Shown here one piece after another: positions 16,695 through 25,369 of a DNA stretch of 64,000 nucleotides (the stretch's first letter is position 1; each line of letters starts with the position of its first letter). The notes beneath the pieces were generated by a model, which saw nothing but the letters and a program-made list of their open reading frames with translations, had not been told where the DNA came from and did not search any database. A program made the position numbers and the translations under genes. The stretch is from DASSUW01 sp963759375 (GTDB taxonomy: Bacteria; Actinomycetota; Thermoleophilia; Solirubrobacterales; Solirubrobacteraceae): NCBI GenBank assembly GCA_963759375.1, contig CAVWYY010000008.1:62001-126000 (forward strand), in the 5' to 3' direction.

Positions 16695-19600
16695 TCATCG
16701 CCGCCGCCCCTGGGCGAAGCTCTGGACGGCCGGCGCCACGCCCCGGAAGTCGCTCGCCGCGGCGGCTGCGGCGGCCGCCGCGGCCCTCCGCTCGGCCAGC
16801 GCGACGACGTCCCCGGCGTCGTCGTCCGGTGTCACCAGCGGGCGCAGGTCGCGCACGTAGACGTTGATCGCGCCGCCCGCCTGCGGCAACCGCTCGAGCT
16901 TGCCCTCGGCCAGGATCAGCGGCTCGGTCCGCACGATCAGGCGGTGGCGCTCGTAGACCGGCGGCGGCACGATCAGGTTGACCGTCCCGAACTCGTCCTC
17001 GAGCAGGATGAACACGATCCCCTTGGCGGTGCCGGGCCGCTGGCGGGCGACCACCAGCCCGCCGATCCGGATCGGCGTGTCGTGCGGCAGGCGCGGGAGG
17101 TCCTCGCAGGACACCATCCCCGCTTCCAGCCCGCCCCGCAGCAGCTTCATCGGGTGCGGGCCGAGCGTGAGGCTGGTGGTGGCGTAGTCGGCGACCATGC
17201 TCTCCCAGCGGTCGAGCTTCCGGAGCTCGGGCGCGTCCGGCACCTCGAGCGGCAGCGACAGCTGCGTGCCCTCGGGCAGCTTCTCGCCGGGCGCGGCGAC
17301 GCCGAGCTGCCACAGCGCCGTGCGGCGCGAGCCGCCCAGCGCGTCGCACGCACCGGCCCAGGCAAGCTTCTCCAGCGCCGGCCGGCCCGCCCCCGCGCGT
17401 GACGCCAGGTCGGCCAGCGAGCGGAACGGCCCGCGCTCGCGGCGGGCGGCGACCAGCGCCTCGACCTCGTCGCGCCGCACGCCGAGCACGTAGCCGAGCC
17501 CGATGCGCACGCACGCGGGCGGGCCGATCGTCTCGACGGTGCATTCGACCTCGCTGGCGTTGACGTCGGGCGGCGCCATCTCGATCCCGCGCCGCTGCGC
17601 CTCATGGGCCAGCGTGTCGGGTGCGTAGAAGCCCATCGGCTGCTCGTTGAGCAACGCGCACAGGAACTCCGGCCCGTGATGCACGCGCAGCCAGGTGGAC
17701 TGGTAGGCGAGCAGGCCGAAGGCGGCCCCGTGCGCCTTGGGGAAGCCGAAGCCCGAGAAGCCCATGATCATCGTGTAGACGCGCTCGGCGGTCTCCTCGT
17801 CGACGCCGTGGGTGCGGATCGCGCCCTCCACGAAGCGGCGGTGGTAGCCCTCGATCGCCGCCGCCGACCGCTTGCGGCTCATCGCCCGCCGCAGCCCCTC
17901 GGCCTCGCCGGGCGAGAAGCCGGCGAACGCCATCGCCACCTCGATCACCTGGTCCTGGAAGATGATCGTGCCCAGCGTGTCGCGCAGCACGGGCTCCAGC
18001 GACGGGTGGTCGTAGGGCACCTCGTACTCCGGGTCCTCCCGCAGCAGCTGCTTGCGCTTGATGTACGGGTTGACGGCGCCGCCGAGGATCGGCCCGGGCC
18101 GCACGATCGCCACCTGGATCGTGATGTCGTCCAGGTTCTCGGGCCGCGTCCGGTACAGCGACTGCATCTGCGCGCGCGACTCGATCTGGAAGACCCCCAT
18201 CGTGTCGGCCTCCTGGATCGCCGTGTACGTCTCGCGATCGTCGAAGGGGATGCGCGAGAGGTCGATCCGCTCGCCGCGCATGCGTTCGATGTACTCCACG
18301 CAGCGCTCGACCGCCGACAGCATCCCGAGGCCCAGCAGGTCGATCTTCAGGAAGCCCGCGTCGGCGCACGAGTCCTTGTCCCACTGGCAGAGCTGGCGGC
18401 CCTCCATCGCCGCCGGGACGACCGGGCAGCAGTCGACCAGCGGGCGGGTCGAGACGATCATGCCGCCCGAGTGCTGGGACAGGTGCCGCGGCAGCCCGTA
18501 CGCCTCGTCGCACAATCGGGCGAGCCAGCTCCAGCGCCCGGGCAGGGCAGCGAAGCGCGTCTCGTCGGGGATCCGCTCCGCGACGTCGGCCGGATCGAGT
18601 CCGTTGACCATCGCCATCCACTCCTCGGTGGACATGGCGAACGGCGCGCGGTTGTCGGGGTCGTTGAGCGCCGGCGGCGGCCCGCCGTGCTCGAGGCCGA
18701 GCGCGGACTCGACGTCGTGCACCACGCCGCGGACCGCGAACGGCTCGGCGCCGCGCGCCACCCGCTCGAGCTCCCCCGGCGGCAGCCCGAGCACCTTGCC
18801 GAGCTCGCGGATCGCGCCGCGCGAGCGGAACGTCGGGAACGCGGCCACCAGCGCCGAGTGCTCGCGCCCATAGCGGTCGTGCACCCGCGGGATCAGGACC
18901 TCGCGGATGTCGCGCGGGAAGTCGAGGTCGATGTCCGGCAGCGACGTGAGCTCCTCGTTGAGGAAGCGGCCGAGGAACAGCTCGTTGCTGATCGGGTCGA
19001 TGTGCGAGAGGCCCGTGAGGTAGCAGACGATCGAGGACACCGACGAGCCGCGCCCGCGCCCCGGCGGCAGCAGCGCGCGGACCGACGACGGGCCGCGCAC
19101 CTGGACCGCCACGTCGCGCGCGAGCTCCAGCAGGTCGCGGTGCAGGAGGAAGAAGCCGGCCAGGCCCAGCGAGTCGATCACCCGCAGCTCCTGCTCGAGC
19201 CGCGCGTGGGCGGCGGCCGCGTGCGGGCTGCCCTCCGGATAGCGGTCCTGCAGCCGGGCCCAGCAGATCTCGGCGAGCTTGCCGAGCGCCTCCTCGTCCT
19301 CCGAGCCGGGGTAGCGGTACCCGAGGTCGCACCGCAGGTCGAACTTCAGGCGGCCGGCGAGCGTGACGGTCTCGGCCACGGCCTCCGGGTACTCGGGGAA
19401 GCGCGCGGCCATCGCCTCCGGAGGGGCGAGCACGTGCGCGAAGTTGCCGCGGCGCAGCGGCTCCGACGCGTCCAGCGACGTGTGGTTGCGGAGGGCGACG
19501 AACGCGTCCTGCAGCGGCGCGCGCTCGCGCGCGTGCACGTGGACGTTGCCGGTGGCGACCGTCGCCACCTTCAGACGGGCCGCGAGATCGGCCAGCCCAC

Positions 19601-20180
19601 GGTTGCGCGCGCGGTCGTTCCGCAGGAACGGGCGCTGCAGCTCGACGCGTAGATGGTCGGGCCCGAAGGCGGCCAGCAGCTCGCGCAGCGTGGGCTCGTC
19701 GTGCACCCCGTCGGTCGCGCAGCCGCTCAGGCAGACGAGCCCGGCGGCGTGCTCGGCCACCGCGGTGAGCGACAGCTGCGGCGGCACGTCGACCCGCCGC
19801 ATGCGCGTGCCGACCAGCGCCTGGTGGCGCCCTCTCCCCTCCCGGCGCGTCTCCCGGTCCTCGGTGCTCTCGTCGACCGCCCCGCGTGTGTGCGCGTGCG
19901 CCCGCGTGAGCAGGTGACAGAGGTTCCGCCAGCCCTCCTCGGTCTCGACCAGCAGCGTGAGATGGCGGCCGTCATCGAGGTCGACCTCCGCGCCGTGGAT
20001 CGCCCGCAGGCCGAGCGGCGAGGCCGCTTGGGCGAACTCCATCGAGCCGGAGACGCCGTTGTGATCGGTGAGGGCCATGGCCCCGTAACCGAGCTCCGCC
20101 GCGGCCCCGGCGAGCTCGTCCGGGAGCGAGGCTCCGTCGAGGAACGAGAAGGCCGAGTGGGCATGGAGCTCGACGTACAT
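16695..20180 (-). CDS. dnaE2: Error-prone DNA polymerase DnaE2 (ImuC)
   Basis: About 1161-residue C-family polymerase used for damage-induced translesion synthesis together with ImuB. The N-terminal PHP domain begins YVELHAHSAFSFLDGASLPDEL. The polymerase active site aspartates lie in LPDIDLDFPRDIRE (about residue 415-425). Later segments are LSQHSGGMIVSTRPL, FLKIDLLGLGMLSAVERC, FQIESRAQMQSL and an OB-fold (IRIGGLVVARQRPGTAKGI). It lacks the beta-binding C-terminus and length of replicative DnaE1. The ATG at 20180 is chosen because the LexA box ends three bases upstream; an ATG at 20189 would lie inside the box. SOS-induced by inference. Confidence 0.95.
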   Translation of the reverse strand: MYVELHAHSAFSFLDGASLPDELAGAAAELGYGAMALTDHNGVSGSMEFAQAASPLGLRAIHGAEVDLDDGRHLTLLVETEEGWRNLCHLLTRAHAHTRGAVDESTEDRETRREGRGRHQALVGTRMRRVDVPPQLSLTAVAEHAAGLVCLSGCATDGVHDEPTLRELLAAFGPDHLRVELQRPFLRNDRARNRGLADLAARLKVATVATGNVHVHARERAPLQDAFVALRNHTSLDASEPLRRGNFAHVLAPPEAMAARFPEYPEAVAETVTLAGRLKFDLRCDLGYRYPGSEDEEALGKLAEICWARLQDRYPEGSPHAAAAHARLEQELRVIDSLGLAGFFLLHRDLLELARDVAVQVRGPSSVRALLPPGRGRGSSVSSIVCYLTGLSHIDPISNELFLGRFLNEELTSLPDIDLDFPRDIREVLIPRVHDRYGREHSALVAAFPTFRSRGAIRELGKVLGLPPGELERVARGAEPFAVRGVVHDVESALGLEHGGPPPALNDPDNRAPFAMSTEEWMAMVNGLDPADVAERIPDETRFAALPGRWSWLARLCDEAYGLPRHLSQHSGGMIVSTRPLVDCCPVVPAAMEGRQLCQWDKDSCADAGFLKIDLLGLGMLSAVERCVEYIERMRGERIDLSRIPFDDRETYTAIQEADTMGVFQIESRAQMQSLYRTRPENLDDITIQVAIVRPGPILGGAVNPYIKRKQLLREDPEYEVPYDHPSLEPVLRDTLGTIIFQDQVIEVAMAFAGFSPGEAEGLRRAMSRKRSAAAIEGYHRRFVEGAIRTHGVDEETAERVYTMIMGFSGFGFPKAHGAAFGLLAYQSTWLRVHHGPEFLCALLNEQPMGFYAPDTLAHEAQRRGIEMAPPDVNASEVECTVETIGPPACVRIGLGYVLGVRRDEVEALVAARRERGPFRSLADLASRAGAGRPALEKLAWAGACDALGGSRRTALWQLGVAAPGEKLPEGTQLSLPLEVPDAPELRKLDRWESMVADYATTSLTLGPHPMKLLRGGLEAGMVSCEDLPRLPHDTPIRIGGLVVARQRPGTAKGIVFILLEDEFGTVNLIVPPPVYERHRLIVRTEPLILAEGKLERLPQAGGAINVYVRDLRPLVTPDDDAGDVVALAERRAAAAAAAAAASDFRGVAPAVQSFAQGRRR

Positions 20181-20182
20181 TG

Positions 20183-20196
20183 CGAACACATGTTCG
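20183..20196. promoter_or_regulatory. LexA box of dnaE2 (CGAACACATGTTCG)
   Basis: Matches the Gram-positive/actinobacterial SOS consensus CGAAC-N4-GTTCG. The palindrome extends to TGCGAACA-CA-TGTTCGCA. It ends three bases before the dnaE2 ATG, so repressor binding would block a leaderless or very short-leader transcript. Confidence 0.88.
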
Positions 20197-20223
20197 CATG
20201 TAGGTCGGATGGATCCGGCCTCC

Positions 20224-20252
20224 GCGGCGAGGGGCCACAGTCCCCTCGCCGC
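20224..20252 (-). terminator. Strong GC hairpin, probable terminator
   Basis: GCGGCGAGGGG (20224-20234) pairs perfectly with CCCCTCGCCGC (20242-20252) across a seven-base loop. It follows the small secreted ORF and precedes dnaE2 on the minus strand, so it probably insulates dnaE2 from upstream transcription. No T run is present. Confidence 0.55.
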
Positions 20253-20261
20253 GTCAGCCGG

Positions 20262-20588
20262 TCAAGCTGGTGGGCCGCGCGCCGTCGCTGCGGTAGGGCG
20301 GCCGGCCGCGGCGGTGCCGGTAAGTCCCGCCGCGGCCGGTTGCCGGCCGCCCGGAACGGCCGCCGCCTCCCCTGGGGTAACCCATCCGGCGAGGGGGAGG
20401 GGTATCGCCGGTTGAGCGGGGACAGCACGCGTAGGAACACGCGTGCCGGCGGCCGTTGAGAGTGCGGGCCCAGGGGCTGTGACCCACACACCGCTGACCG
20501 GCTTGCGACTTCGCGCGTCAGCGCTCGATGCCCCCGCCGCGAGCAGAACCGCTGCCGCGGGGATCACCAGAGGTCGCAGGCGGGTCAT
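20262..20588 (-). CDS. Putative small secreted protein (108 aa)
   Basis: Starts MTRLRPLVIPAAAVLLAAGASSADARSRK, a good signal peptide with a cleavage site after SSADA. The mature part is Ala/Pro/Gly-rich and low in complexity, ending ATARGPPA. It lies 42 bases after the aminotransferase stop and is followed by a strong hairpin at 20224-20252, consistent with a real transcription unit. No family recognised, and the low complexity makes it possible that only the N-terminal half is genuine. Confidence 0.4.
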   Translation of the reverse strand: MTRLRPLVIPAAAVLLAAGASSADARSRKPVSGVWVTAPGPALSTAAGTRVPTRAVPAQPAIPLPLAGWVTPGEAAAVPGGRQPAAAGLTGTAAAGRPTAATARGPPA

Positions 20589-20589
20589 G

Positions 20590-20603
20590 CCGACAAGTGT
20601 CGG
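20590..20603. promoter_or_regulatory. Dyad CCGACA-AG-TGTCGG next to a start codon
   Basis: Six-base perfect arms around AG, one base upstream of the ATG at 20588. It could be an operator or a small leader hairpin controlling the secreted ORF. Confidence 0.3.
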
Positions 20604-20630
20604 GGCCCATCCTGAGGAAATGCTGGGAGA

Positions 20631-21983
20631 TCAGCCAGAAAGTGCTGCGACCGCGTCCGAGAACGCCTCCAGCAGGCGGTCCACGTCAGCGTCGGTGGTC
20701 TCCGGGCACATGAGCGCCATGTTGTGGAACGGCGTGATCAGTACGCCGCGGTTGGCGAGGTAGGCGTGCAGGTAGTCGTCGAGCTCGACGTCGGCGGCGG
20801 CGTTCGACTCCGTGCCGGTGCGCGGCGCCCCATAGCGGTACTCCGCGCGGGCGCCGAGCTGGGAGACGGTCCACGGCAGGCCGGCGTCATCGATCACGCG
20901 GCGCTGGCCCTCGGCCAGGCGCGTGGCGCGGTCGATCATGCCCTCGAACGCGGCGTCCGTGAGCACGGACTCGAGCGTGGCGCGGGCGGCGGCGAGGCTG
21001 AGCGCATTGCCGGCCAGCGTGCCGCCGACGCCGCCGACGTCCTCGATGTCGGCCTGCTCGTCGGTGGTGATCGCGTCCGCGAGCTCCTGCGAGATGCCGT
21101 AGGCGCCGATCGGGATCCCGCCGGCGATCGACTTGCCGATCGTGACGATGTCCGGCTCGAGCCCCCAGGCGCGGGTCGCCCCGCCGGGGCCGGCCGAGAA
21201 CGTGTGCGTCTCGTCGTCGATGAGCAGCGTCCCGTGCTCGCGGGTGAGGCGGCGGACGTCCTGCAGGTAGCCGTCCTCGGGCAGGACGATGCCGATGTTG
21301 GTGAGCGCCGGCTCCATCAGCACGACCGCGACGTCCTCGTGCGCGAGCGCGCGCGCGAGCCCCTCGACGTCGTTGTACTCGACGACGCGCGTGGTCTCCG
21401 CGACGTCGACCGGCGCACCGACGTTCCCGGCGCGCGGGACGACGTTGCCGTCCTCGTCCAGGACCGCGAACGTCTCGTCGACGCTGCCGTGGTAGCAGTA
21501 GGCGTTGATGAGGATCTTCGGGCGGCCGGTGACCTGACGGGCGAGGCGGATCGCCCAGCGATTGGCGTCGGTCGCCGTGAGCGTGAACGACCACACCGGC
21601 GGGCCGAAGCGACGGGCGAGCTCGGCGCCGACCCAGGCCGCGTCGAACGTCGGCATCATCGCCGTGATCCCACCCTCCTCCTGCACGCGGCGGACGATCG
21701 CGTCGACCGTCGGCTGCGGCGAGTGGCCGGCCATCGCGCCGGTGTCGCCGAGCGCGAAGTCGACGTACTCGTGGTCGTCGATGTCAGTCACTCGCGCGCC
21801 GCGTGCGCGCGCGAGGTACAGCGGGAACCCGCCGGCAGCCATGTTCATCCAGGTCATCGGGACGCCGCCGAGGAGGTTCGGCTGCGCGTCGGCGTGGGCG
21901 TTGGCGCTGCGCGGGTGGGCCGCGGCGTAGGTGGTGCGCTCGTCGGCGAGGAGCCGCTGGAGGCGGGAGCGGTCGATGGTCAC
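20631..21983 (-). CDS. Class III aminotransferase (glutamate-1-semialdehyde mutase-like)
   Basis: 450-residue fold-type I PLP enzyme. The PLP lysine is in DIVTIGKSIAGGIPIGAYG, the cofactor aspartate region is GTLLIDDETHTFSAGPGG, and the substrate region is DFALGDTGAMAGHSP. Overall it resembles glutamate-1-semialdehyde 2,1-aminomutases, but residues differ enough (for example ATDANRWAIRLAR where SEA-type motifs are usual) that it may act on another amino acid. It lies between imuB-DUF6504 and dnaE2 on the same strand, 13 bases after the DUF6504 stop, so it may be transcribed from the SOS promoter. Substrate unknown. Confidence 0.85.
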   Translation of the reverse strand: MTIDRSRLQRLLADERTTYAAAHPRSANAHADAQPNLLGGVPMTWMNMAAGGFPLYLARARGARVTDIDDHEYVDFALGDTGAMAGHSPQPTVDAIVRRVQEEGGITAMMPTFDAAWVGAELARRFGPPVWSFTLTATDANRWAIRLARQVTGRPKILINAYCYHGSVDETFAVLDEDGNVVPRAGNVGAPVDVAETTRVVEYNDVEGLARALAHEDVAVVLMEPALTNIGIVLPEDGYLQDVRRLTREHGTLLIDDETHTFSAGPGGATRAWGLEPDIVTIGKSIAGGIPIGAYGISQELADAITTDEQADIEDVGGVGGTLAGNALSLAAARATLESVLTDAAFEGMIDRATRLAEGQRRVIDDAGLPWTVSQLGARAEYRYGAPRTGTESNAAADVELDDYLHAYLANRGVLITPFHNMALMCPETTDADVDRLLEAFSDAVAALSG

Positions 21984-21996
21984 GGCGGGAACCTAC

Positions 21997-22230
21997 CTAC
22001 CGCTGCGTGAACCAGCGGCCGCGAACGAGGTCGCGGAACGCGATCAGGTTGCGGCCGTCGGCGGTCACCACCTCCCAGTAGCGGCGGCGCAGCGGCCGCT
22101 CGGTCCACCAGCGGTCCTCGATCAGCCACGACTCGCGGACCGCCTCGACCGCGCGGCCGTCGATCGTCTCGGGGTGGCCGTCCTCGCCGGCCTCGACGTC
22201 GGCGGGCCTGGGCTCGGAGAGGCGCTTCAC
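21997..22230 (-). CDS. DUF6504-type small protein, ImuB-associated
   Basis: 77 residues from a GTG that overlaps the imuB stop in GTGA. The core WLIEDRWWTERPLRRRYWEVV, then GRNLIAFRDLVRGRWFTQR, is tryptophan- and arginine-rich and matches the small family (DUF6504 as I recall it) found beside imuB/dnaE2 in actinobacteria. No enzymatic motif is visible. Translational coupling to ImuB suggests a role in the SOS mutasome, perhaps as an accessory or DNA-contacting subunit, but this is inference. The family name is from memory. Confidence 0.75.
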   Translation of the reverse strand: MKRLSEPRPADVEAGEDGHPETIDGRAVEAVRESWLIEDRWWTERPLRRRYWEVVTADGRNLIAFRDLVRGRWFTQR

Positions 22231-23417
22231 GGGTCCCAGGGAGTGAGCGCGAGGCGGCGCTCGGGCACGCGCGAATCGGGGTCGACCGCGAGGATGCGCA
22301 GCGCGGCCTCCGGGCCCGCCGCGGCGCGGGCCTGGTGGACGGCCTCGCGCAGCCGGGCCGCGCGGACGGCGGCGGGCTCGGAAAGCAGCGAGCGCTGGTC
22401 GCCCGCCGGCGGGCCGAAGCCCTCGGCGCGCAGGCGCAGGACGTCGGCCGGCGAGGGCAGCTCGGCGAGGCGCGGCGTGAGCGCGAGCCGCATCCGCCGC
22501 GGATCGGACAGCGCCTCGCGGAAGGTCACGCGGATCCGCCACGTCCCTCCTTCCACCAGCTTGGCGGACAGGGTGGCGCTGCGCAGGGAGCGGCTGCGAC
22601 GCTCGCGGCGGGCGAGCAGGCGGTCGATCAGCAGGCCGAGCGCGCGCTCGAGCTGAAGCCCGGACGCCGACTCGGGCAGCTCGAGCCGCTCCTCCAGCCG
22701 CTCGGACGGGTGACGGGGACGCAGCGGGCGATCCTTGCCGCGCGCGAGGTCACGGGCCGTCGGGCCGGCGGCGCCGAAACGGTCGGCCAGCGCGGCGCGC
22801 GGGAGCTTCGTGAGCTCGCCGAGCGTGCGGACCCCGAAGCGCTCCAGCGTCTCCGGGAGCGACTCGGTCTCCGGCCGCGTGCCGAGCAGGCCGACGGGCA
22901 GCGGGGCCAGGTAGGCGGCGAGCCGGCCGGGCCCGTCGGGCGCGATCTCGGGGCGCCGGACGCGGGCCTTGGACGCCGCGGCGAGGGCGGCGAAGCGCGA
23001 CGGCGCCGCTCCCAGGCGCGCAGAGGTGTTCAGCGCGCGCCGCGCCGCCGCGATCACCCCCTCCACGGAGCCGCCGTAGAGGTTGCGCAGGCCGCGGGCG
23101 TCGAACCAGGCGAGGCCCGGACGACCGTCCTCGACCGCCGCGCCGATCCCCTCCAGCGCCGCCAGCAGCCGGTCCCACTCGTCGGCCACGCCGGCGGGAT
23201 CGGGCGACACCAGGCGCAGCGTGGGGCAGCGCGCGAGCGCCTCCCCCAGCCGCAGGCCGGCCTTCAGGCCGTAGGCCTCGGCGGCGGCGGAGACCTCGCC
23301 GATCAGCTGCTCGCGGCCCGGCTCGGGCGCCAGCGCGACCGGCCCCGCGGCCAGCGCCTCGCGGCTTCCGGCGGCGACGGCGAGCTCGAAACGCGGGATG
23401 AGGACGCAGACGATCAT
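22227..23417 (-). CDS. imuB: Mutasome protein ImuB (inactive Y-family polymerase)
   Basis: 396 residues from an ATG at 23417. The N-terminus MIVCVLIPRFELAVAAGSRE is the Y-family palm start, but the catalytic acidic residues of active DinB proteins are replaced, as in ImuB proteins, which act as clamp-binding adaptors for DnaE2. Later segments: GVRTLGELTKLPRAALADRFG (helix-hairpin-helix) and a little-finger-like domain LQLERALGLLIDRLLARRER. A LexA box ends four bases before the ATG. It is followed by the DUF6504 gene with a 4-base overlap. No imuA' gene is seen next to it. Confidence 0.9.
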   Translation of the reverse strand: MIVCVLIPRFELAVAAGSREALAAGPVALAPEPGREQLIGEVSAAAEAYGLKAGLRLGEALARCPTLRLVSPDPAGVADEWDRLLAALEGIGAAVEDGRPGLAWFDARGLRNLYGGSVEGVIAAARRALNTSARLGAAPSRFAALAAASKARVRRPEIAPDGPGRLAAYLAPLPVGLLGTRPETESLPETLERFGVRTLGELTKLPRAALADRFGAAGPTARDLARGKDRPLRPRHPSERLEERLELPESASGLQLERALGLLIDRLLARRERRSRSLRSATLSAKLVEGGTWRIRVTFREALSDPRRMRLALTPRLAELPSPADVLRLRAEGFGPPAGDQRSLLSEPAAVRAARLREAVHQARAAAGPEAALRILAVDPDSRVPERRLALTPWDP

Positions 23418-23420
23418 GTA

Positions 23421-23434
23421 CGAACACATGTTCG
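23421..23434. promoter_or_regulatory. LexA box of imuB (CGAACACATGTTCG)
   Basis: Same 14-base core as the dnaE2 box, here in the context GTACGAACACATGTTCGCAT. It lies four bases before the imuB ATG. Identical placement in both mutasome genes implies coordinated SOS control. Confidence 0.88.
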
Positions 23435-23478
23435 CATCTGTGTACGTGTGCCGCAAGCGGGTACCCACCACGGACGTA

Positions 23479-23508
23479 GGAAGGGCCCCCGTCTCCGGAG
23501 GCCCTTCC
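23479..23508 (-). terminator. Terminator hairpin of rnpB
   Basis: GGAAGGGCC (23479-23487) and GGCCCTTCC (23500-23508) form a perfect nine-base stem with a 12-base loop, directly downstream of the RNase P RNA 3' end on the minus strand. No T run follows. Confidence 0.65.
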
Positions 23509-23510
23509 GT

Positions 23511-23831
23511 TAGCAGACCTGTAAGCCGGATTTTGTCTTGAGCAGCCATCCATCTCAGCGGCCGACCTGGACCTCGGCGGGCAACCTTCAAACGGTCCTG
23601 CTTGGCCTTGCACCCGGTGGGGTTTGCCATGACGCGCCGCGTCACCGCGACGCCGGTGCGCTCTTACCGCACCATTTCAACCTTGCCGGTCCCTGGCGGG
23701 ACTTGGGCGGTGTGTTTTCTGTGGCACTTTCCCGCGGGTTTCCCCGGGTCGGCGTTACCGACCACCGTGCCCTGTGGTGTCCGGACTTTCCTCGAAGGTT
23801 GTGCCACCTCCGCGAACTGCTCGGTCTGCGT
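23511..23831 (-). ncRNA. rnpB: RNase P RNA (bacterial class A)
   Basis: The catalytic RNA of RNase P, which removes 5' leaders from pre-tRNAs. Read on the minus strand it contains GAGGAAAGTCCGG (23781-23793), an ACAGAAA element, GGTGCAAGGCCAAGC (around 23600) and a 3' region GACAAAATCCGGCTTACAGG. The outer P1 stem is formed by GCAGACC (23823-23829) with GGTCTGC (23513-23519), which sets the ends to within a few bases. The length of about 320 nt is shorter than many actinobacterial rnpB genes. It is followed by a strong hairpin and then imuB. Confidence 0.93.
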
Positions 23832-23886
23832 TGTGGAACGGTAGCGCCGGTAAAGGTATTGTGATCAGACCACGGAGTTCGTCCGC

Positions 23887-24102
23887 ATGGGGCGAAACAC
23901 TGGACTCCAGATGTACGACGTGATCTACATCGATGCCCACGGCTCGGAGACGCCTGTGGCGCAGCACGTCGACGACAAGGCGGAGGCGACGTCCGTCGCG
24001 CGTGCGGCGGCCGCCGAGCGCGGCGCCGGCCGCATGGTCCTCCCCGGGTCGACGAAGCTGCCCAACTGCGTCTGCGTGGTGCCGGTCGACGAAGCCGCCT
24101 AG
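23887..24102 (+). CDS. Small hypothetical protein (71 aa)
   Basis: Reads MGRNTGLQMYDVIYIDAHGS ... KLPNCVCVVPVDEAA. It looks like a compact alpha/beta protein with an alanine/glutamate-rich helix (DDKAEATSVARAAAAERGAG). GGAG lies nine bases upstream of the ATG at 23887; an alternative ATG at 23911 lacks a site. It runs divergently from rnpB with about 55 bases between. No known family recognised. Confidence 0.6.
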   Translation: MGRNTGLQMYDVIYIDAHGSETPVAQHVDDKAEATSVARAAAAERGAGRMVLPGSTKLPNCVCVVPVDEAA

Positions 24103-24125
24103 CTTCGCGCGCCCGCCGCGCCGTT

Positions 24126-24144
24126 GCCGCCCGTTCGTGGCGGC
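24126..24144 (+). terminator. Possible terminator hairpin
   Basis: GCCGCC-N7-GGCGGC stem between the small protein at 23887 and the dehydrogenase at 24183. A TAGCGT element follows at about 24168, similar to promoter-like elements seen elsewhere in the window. Confidence 0.35.
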
Positions 24145-24182
24145 GGGAGTCGTGATCGCGTCGTGAGATAGCGTGCCGCGCC

Positions 24183-25034
24183 ATGAGAGTGGGAGTGATC
24201 GGTGGCGGCCTGATGGGCTCGGGGATCGCGGAGGTGTGCGCACGCTCGGGCGTCGACGTCACCGTGGTCGAGGTGGATCCGGAGCGCTGCGAGAGGTCGC
24301 AGGCGGCGATCAACAAGTCGCTGGACCGGGGCGTGCGCGGCGGCCACGTGTCCGAGGACGACCGGACCGCGGCGCTGGAGCACCTGGCGTTCACCACGTC
24401 GCTGGACGACGTCTCGGGCGCCGACGCGGCGATCGAGGCGATCATCGAGGACGAGACGCTCAAGCGCGAGATGTTCCGCCGGCTCGACGACCTCCTGCCC
24501 GACGCGCAGTTCCTGGCCTCGAACACGTCGTCGGTGCCGATCATGAAGCTGGGCGCCGGGACGTCGCAGCCGCACAAGGTGATCGGGCTGCACTTCTTCA
24601 ACCCGGTCCCGGTACTGCCGCTGGTCGAGATCGTGCACTCGATCATGACCGCCGACGAGACCGCCGACCGGGCCCGCGAGTTCGCCGAGGGGACGCTCGG
24701 CAAGCAGTGCATCGACTCCCAGGACCGCGCCGGCTTCGTCGTCAACGCGCTGCTGATCCCCTACCTGCTGTCGGCGATCCGGATGTACGAGTCGGGCTTC
24801 GCCTCGCGCGAGGACATCGACCGCGGGATGGTGCTCGGCTGCGCGCACCCGATGGGGCCGCTGCAACTGAGCGACCTGATCGGGCTCGACACGCTGCTCG
24901 CGGTGAGCGAGTCGCTCTACGAGGAGTTCCGGGACCCGGCGTCGGTCGCCCCGGCGCTGCTGAACCGCATGGTCGAGGCGGGGATCATGGGCCGCAAGAG
25001 CGGCCGCGGGTTCTACGACTACTCGAAGAAGTGA
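24183..25034 (+). CDS. 3-hydroxybutyryl-CoA dehydrogenase
   Basis: 283-residue NAD(P)-dependent enzyme interconverting 3-hydroxyacyl-CoA and acetoacetyl-CoA-type substrates. The Rossmann motif is GVIGGGLMGSGIAEV (residues 4-18), with E30-type acidic residue in VVEVDPERC. The catalytic histidine lies in VIGLHFFNPVPVLPLVEIV (about 135-150), and NTSSVPI and GFVVNALLIPYL are also conserved. The C-terminal domain ends GRKSGRGFYDYSKK. Length is normal for the short Hbd/FadB2 type. Its stop overlaps the next gene in GTGA. Probably fatty acid or butyrate/polyhydroxybutyrate metabolism. Confidence 0.93.
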   Translation: MRVGVIGGGLMGSGIAEVCARSGVDVTVVEVDPERCERSQAAINKSLDRGVRGGHVSEDDRTAALEHLAFTTSLDDVSGADAAIEAIIEDETLKREMFRRLDDLLPDAQFLASNTSSVPIMKLGAGTSQPHKVIGLHFFNPVPVLPLVEIVHSIMTADETADRAREFAEGTLGKQCIDSQDRAGFVVNALLIPYLLSAIRMYESGFASREDIDRGMVLGCAHPMGPLQLSDLIGLDTLLAVSESLYEEFRDPASVAPALLNRMVEAGIMGRKSGRGFYDYSKK

Positions 25035-25369
25035 CGCCCGAGGAGTACCTGGCGGCGCGGCCCGACGACCAGCGCGCCGCACTCGAGTCGCTGCGTGCGG
25101 TGATCGCGTCGGCGGCGCCCGGCGCCGAGCTGGCGATGAGCTACGGCGTGCCGACGTTCAAGCTCGGCGGCCGCGGGCTCGTCTCGATGGGCGCCGCGAA
25201 GGCGCACTGCGCGTTGTACGTGATGAGCCCCGCGGTGATGGAGTCGTTCGCCGACGAGCTCGCCGGGCTCGACACGTCGAAGGGCACGATCCGCTTCAAG
25301 CCGGGCGCGCCGCTGCCGGAGGAGTTGGTGCGGCGGATCGTCGCCGCACGGATCGCGGAGGTCAGCTAA
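25031..25369 (+). CDS. DUF1801-domain protein (YdhG/CyaY-like fold)
   Basis: 112 residues from the GTG at 25031, which overlaps the dehydrogenase stop by four bases. Conserved DUF1801 features: TPEEYLAARPDDQRAALESL, AELAMSYGVPTFKLGGRGLV and GTIRFKPGAPLPEELVRRIV. The fold is used in frataxin-like and YdhG proteins, but the cellular role is not established. Its 3' end overlaps the convergent SnoaL-like gene by eight bases. Confidence 0.82.
   Translation: MTPEEYLAARPDDQRAALESLRAVIASAAPGAELAMSYGVPTFKLGGRGLVSMGAAKAHCALYVMSPAVMESFADELAGLDTSKGTIRFKPGAPLPEELVRRIVAARIAEVS

Noticed and set aside
20260..20470. Possible riboswitch upstream of the dnaE2 gene (GC-rich paired segments)
   Set aside because: No conserved riboswitch core could be matched; the strong hairpin at 20224-20252 is explained as a terminator.
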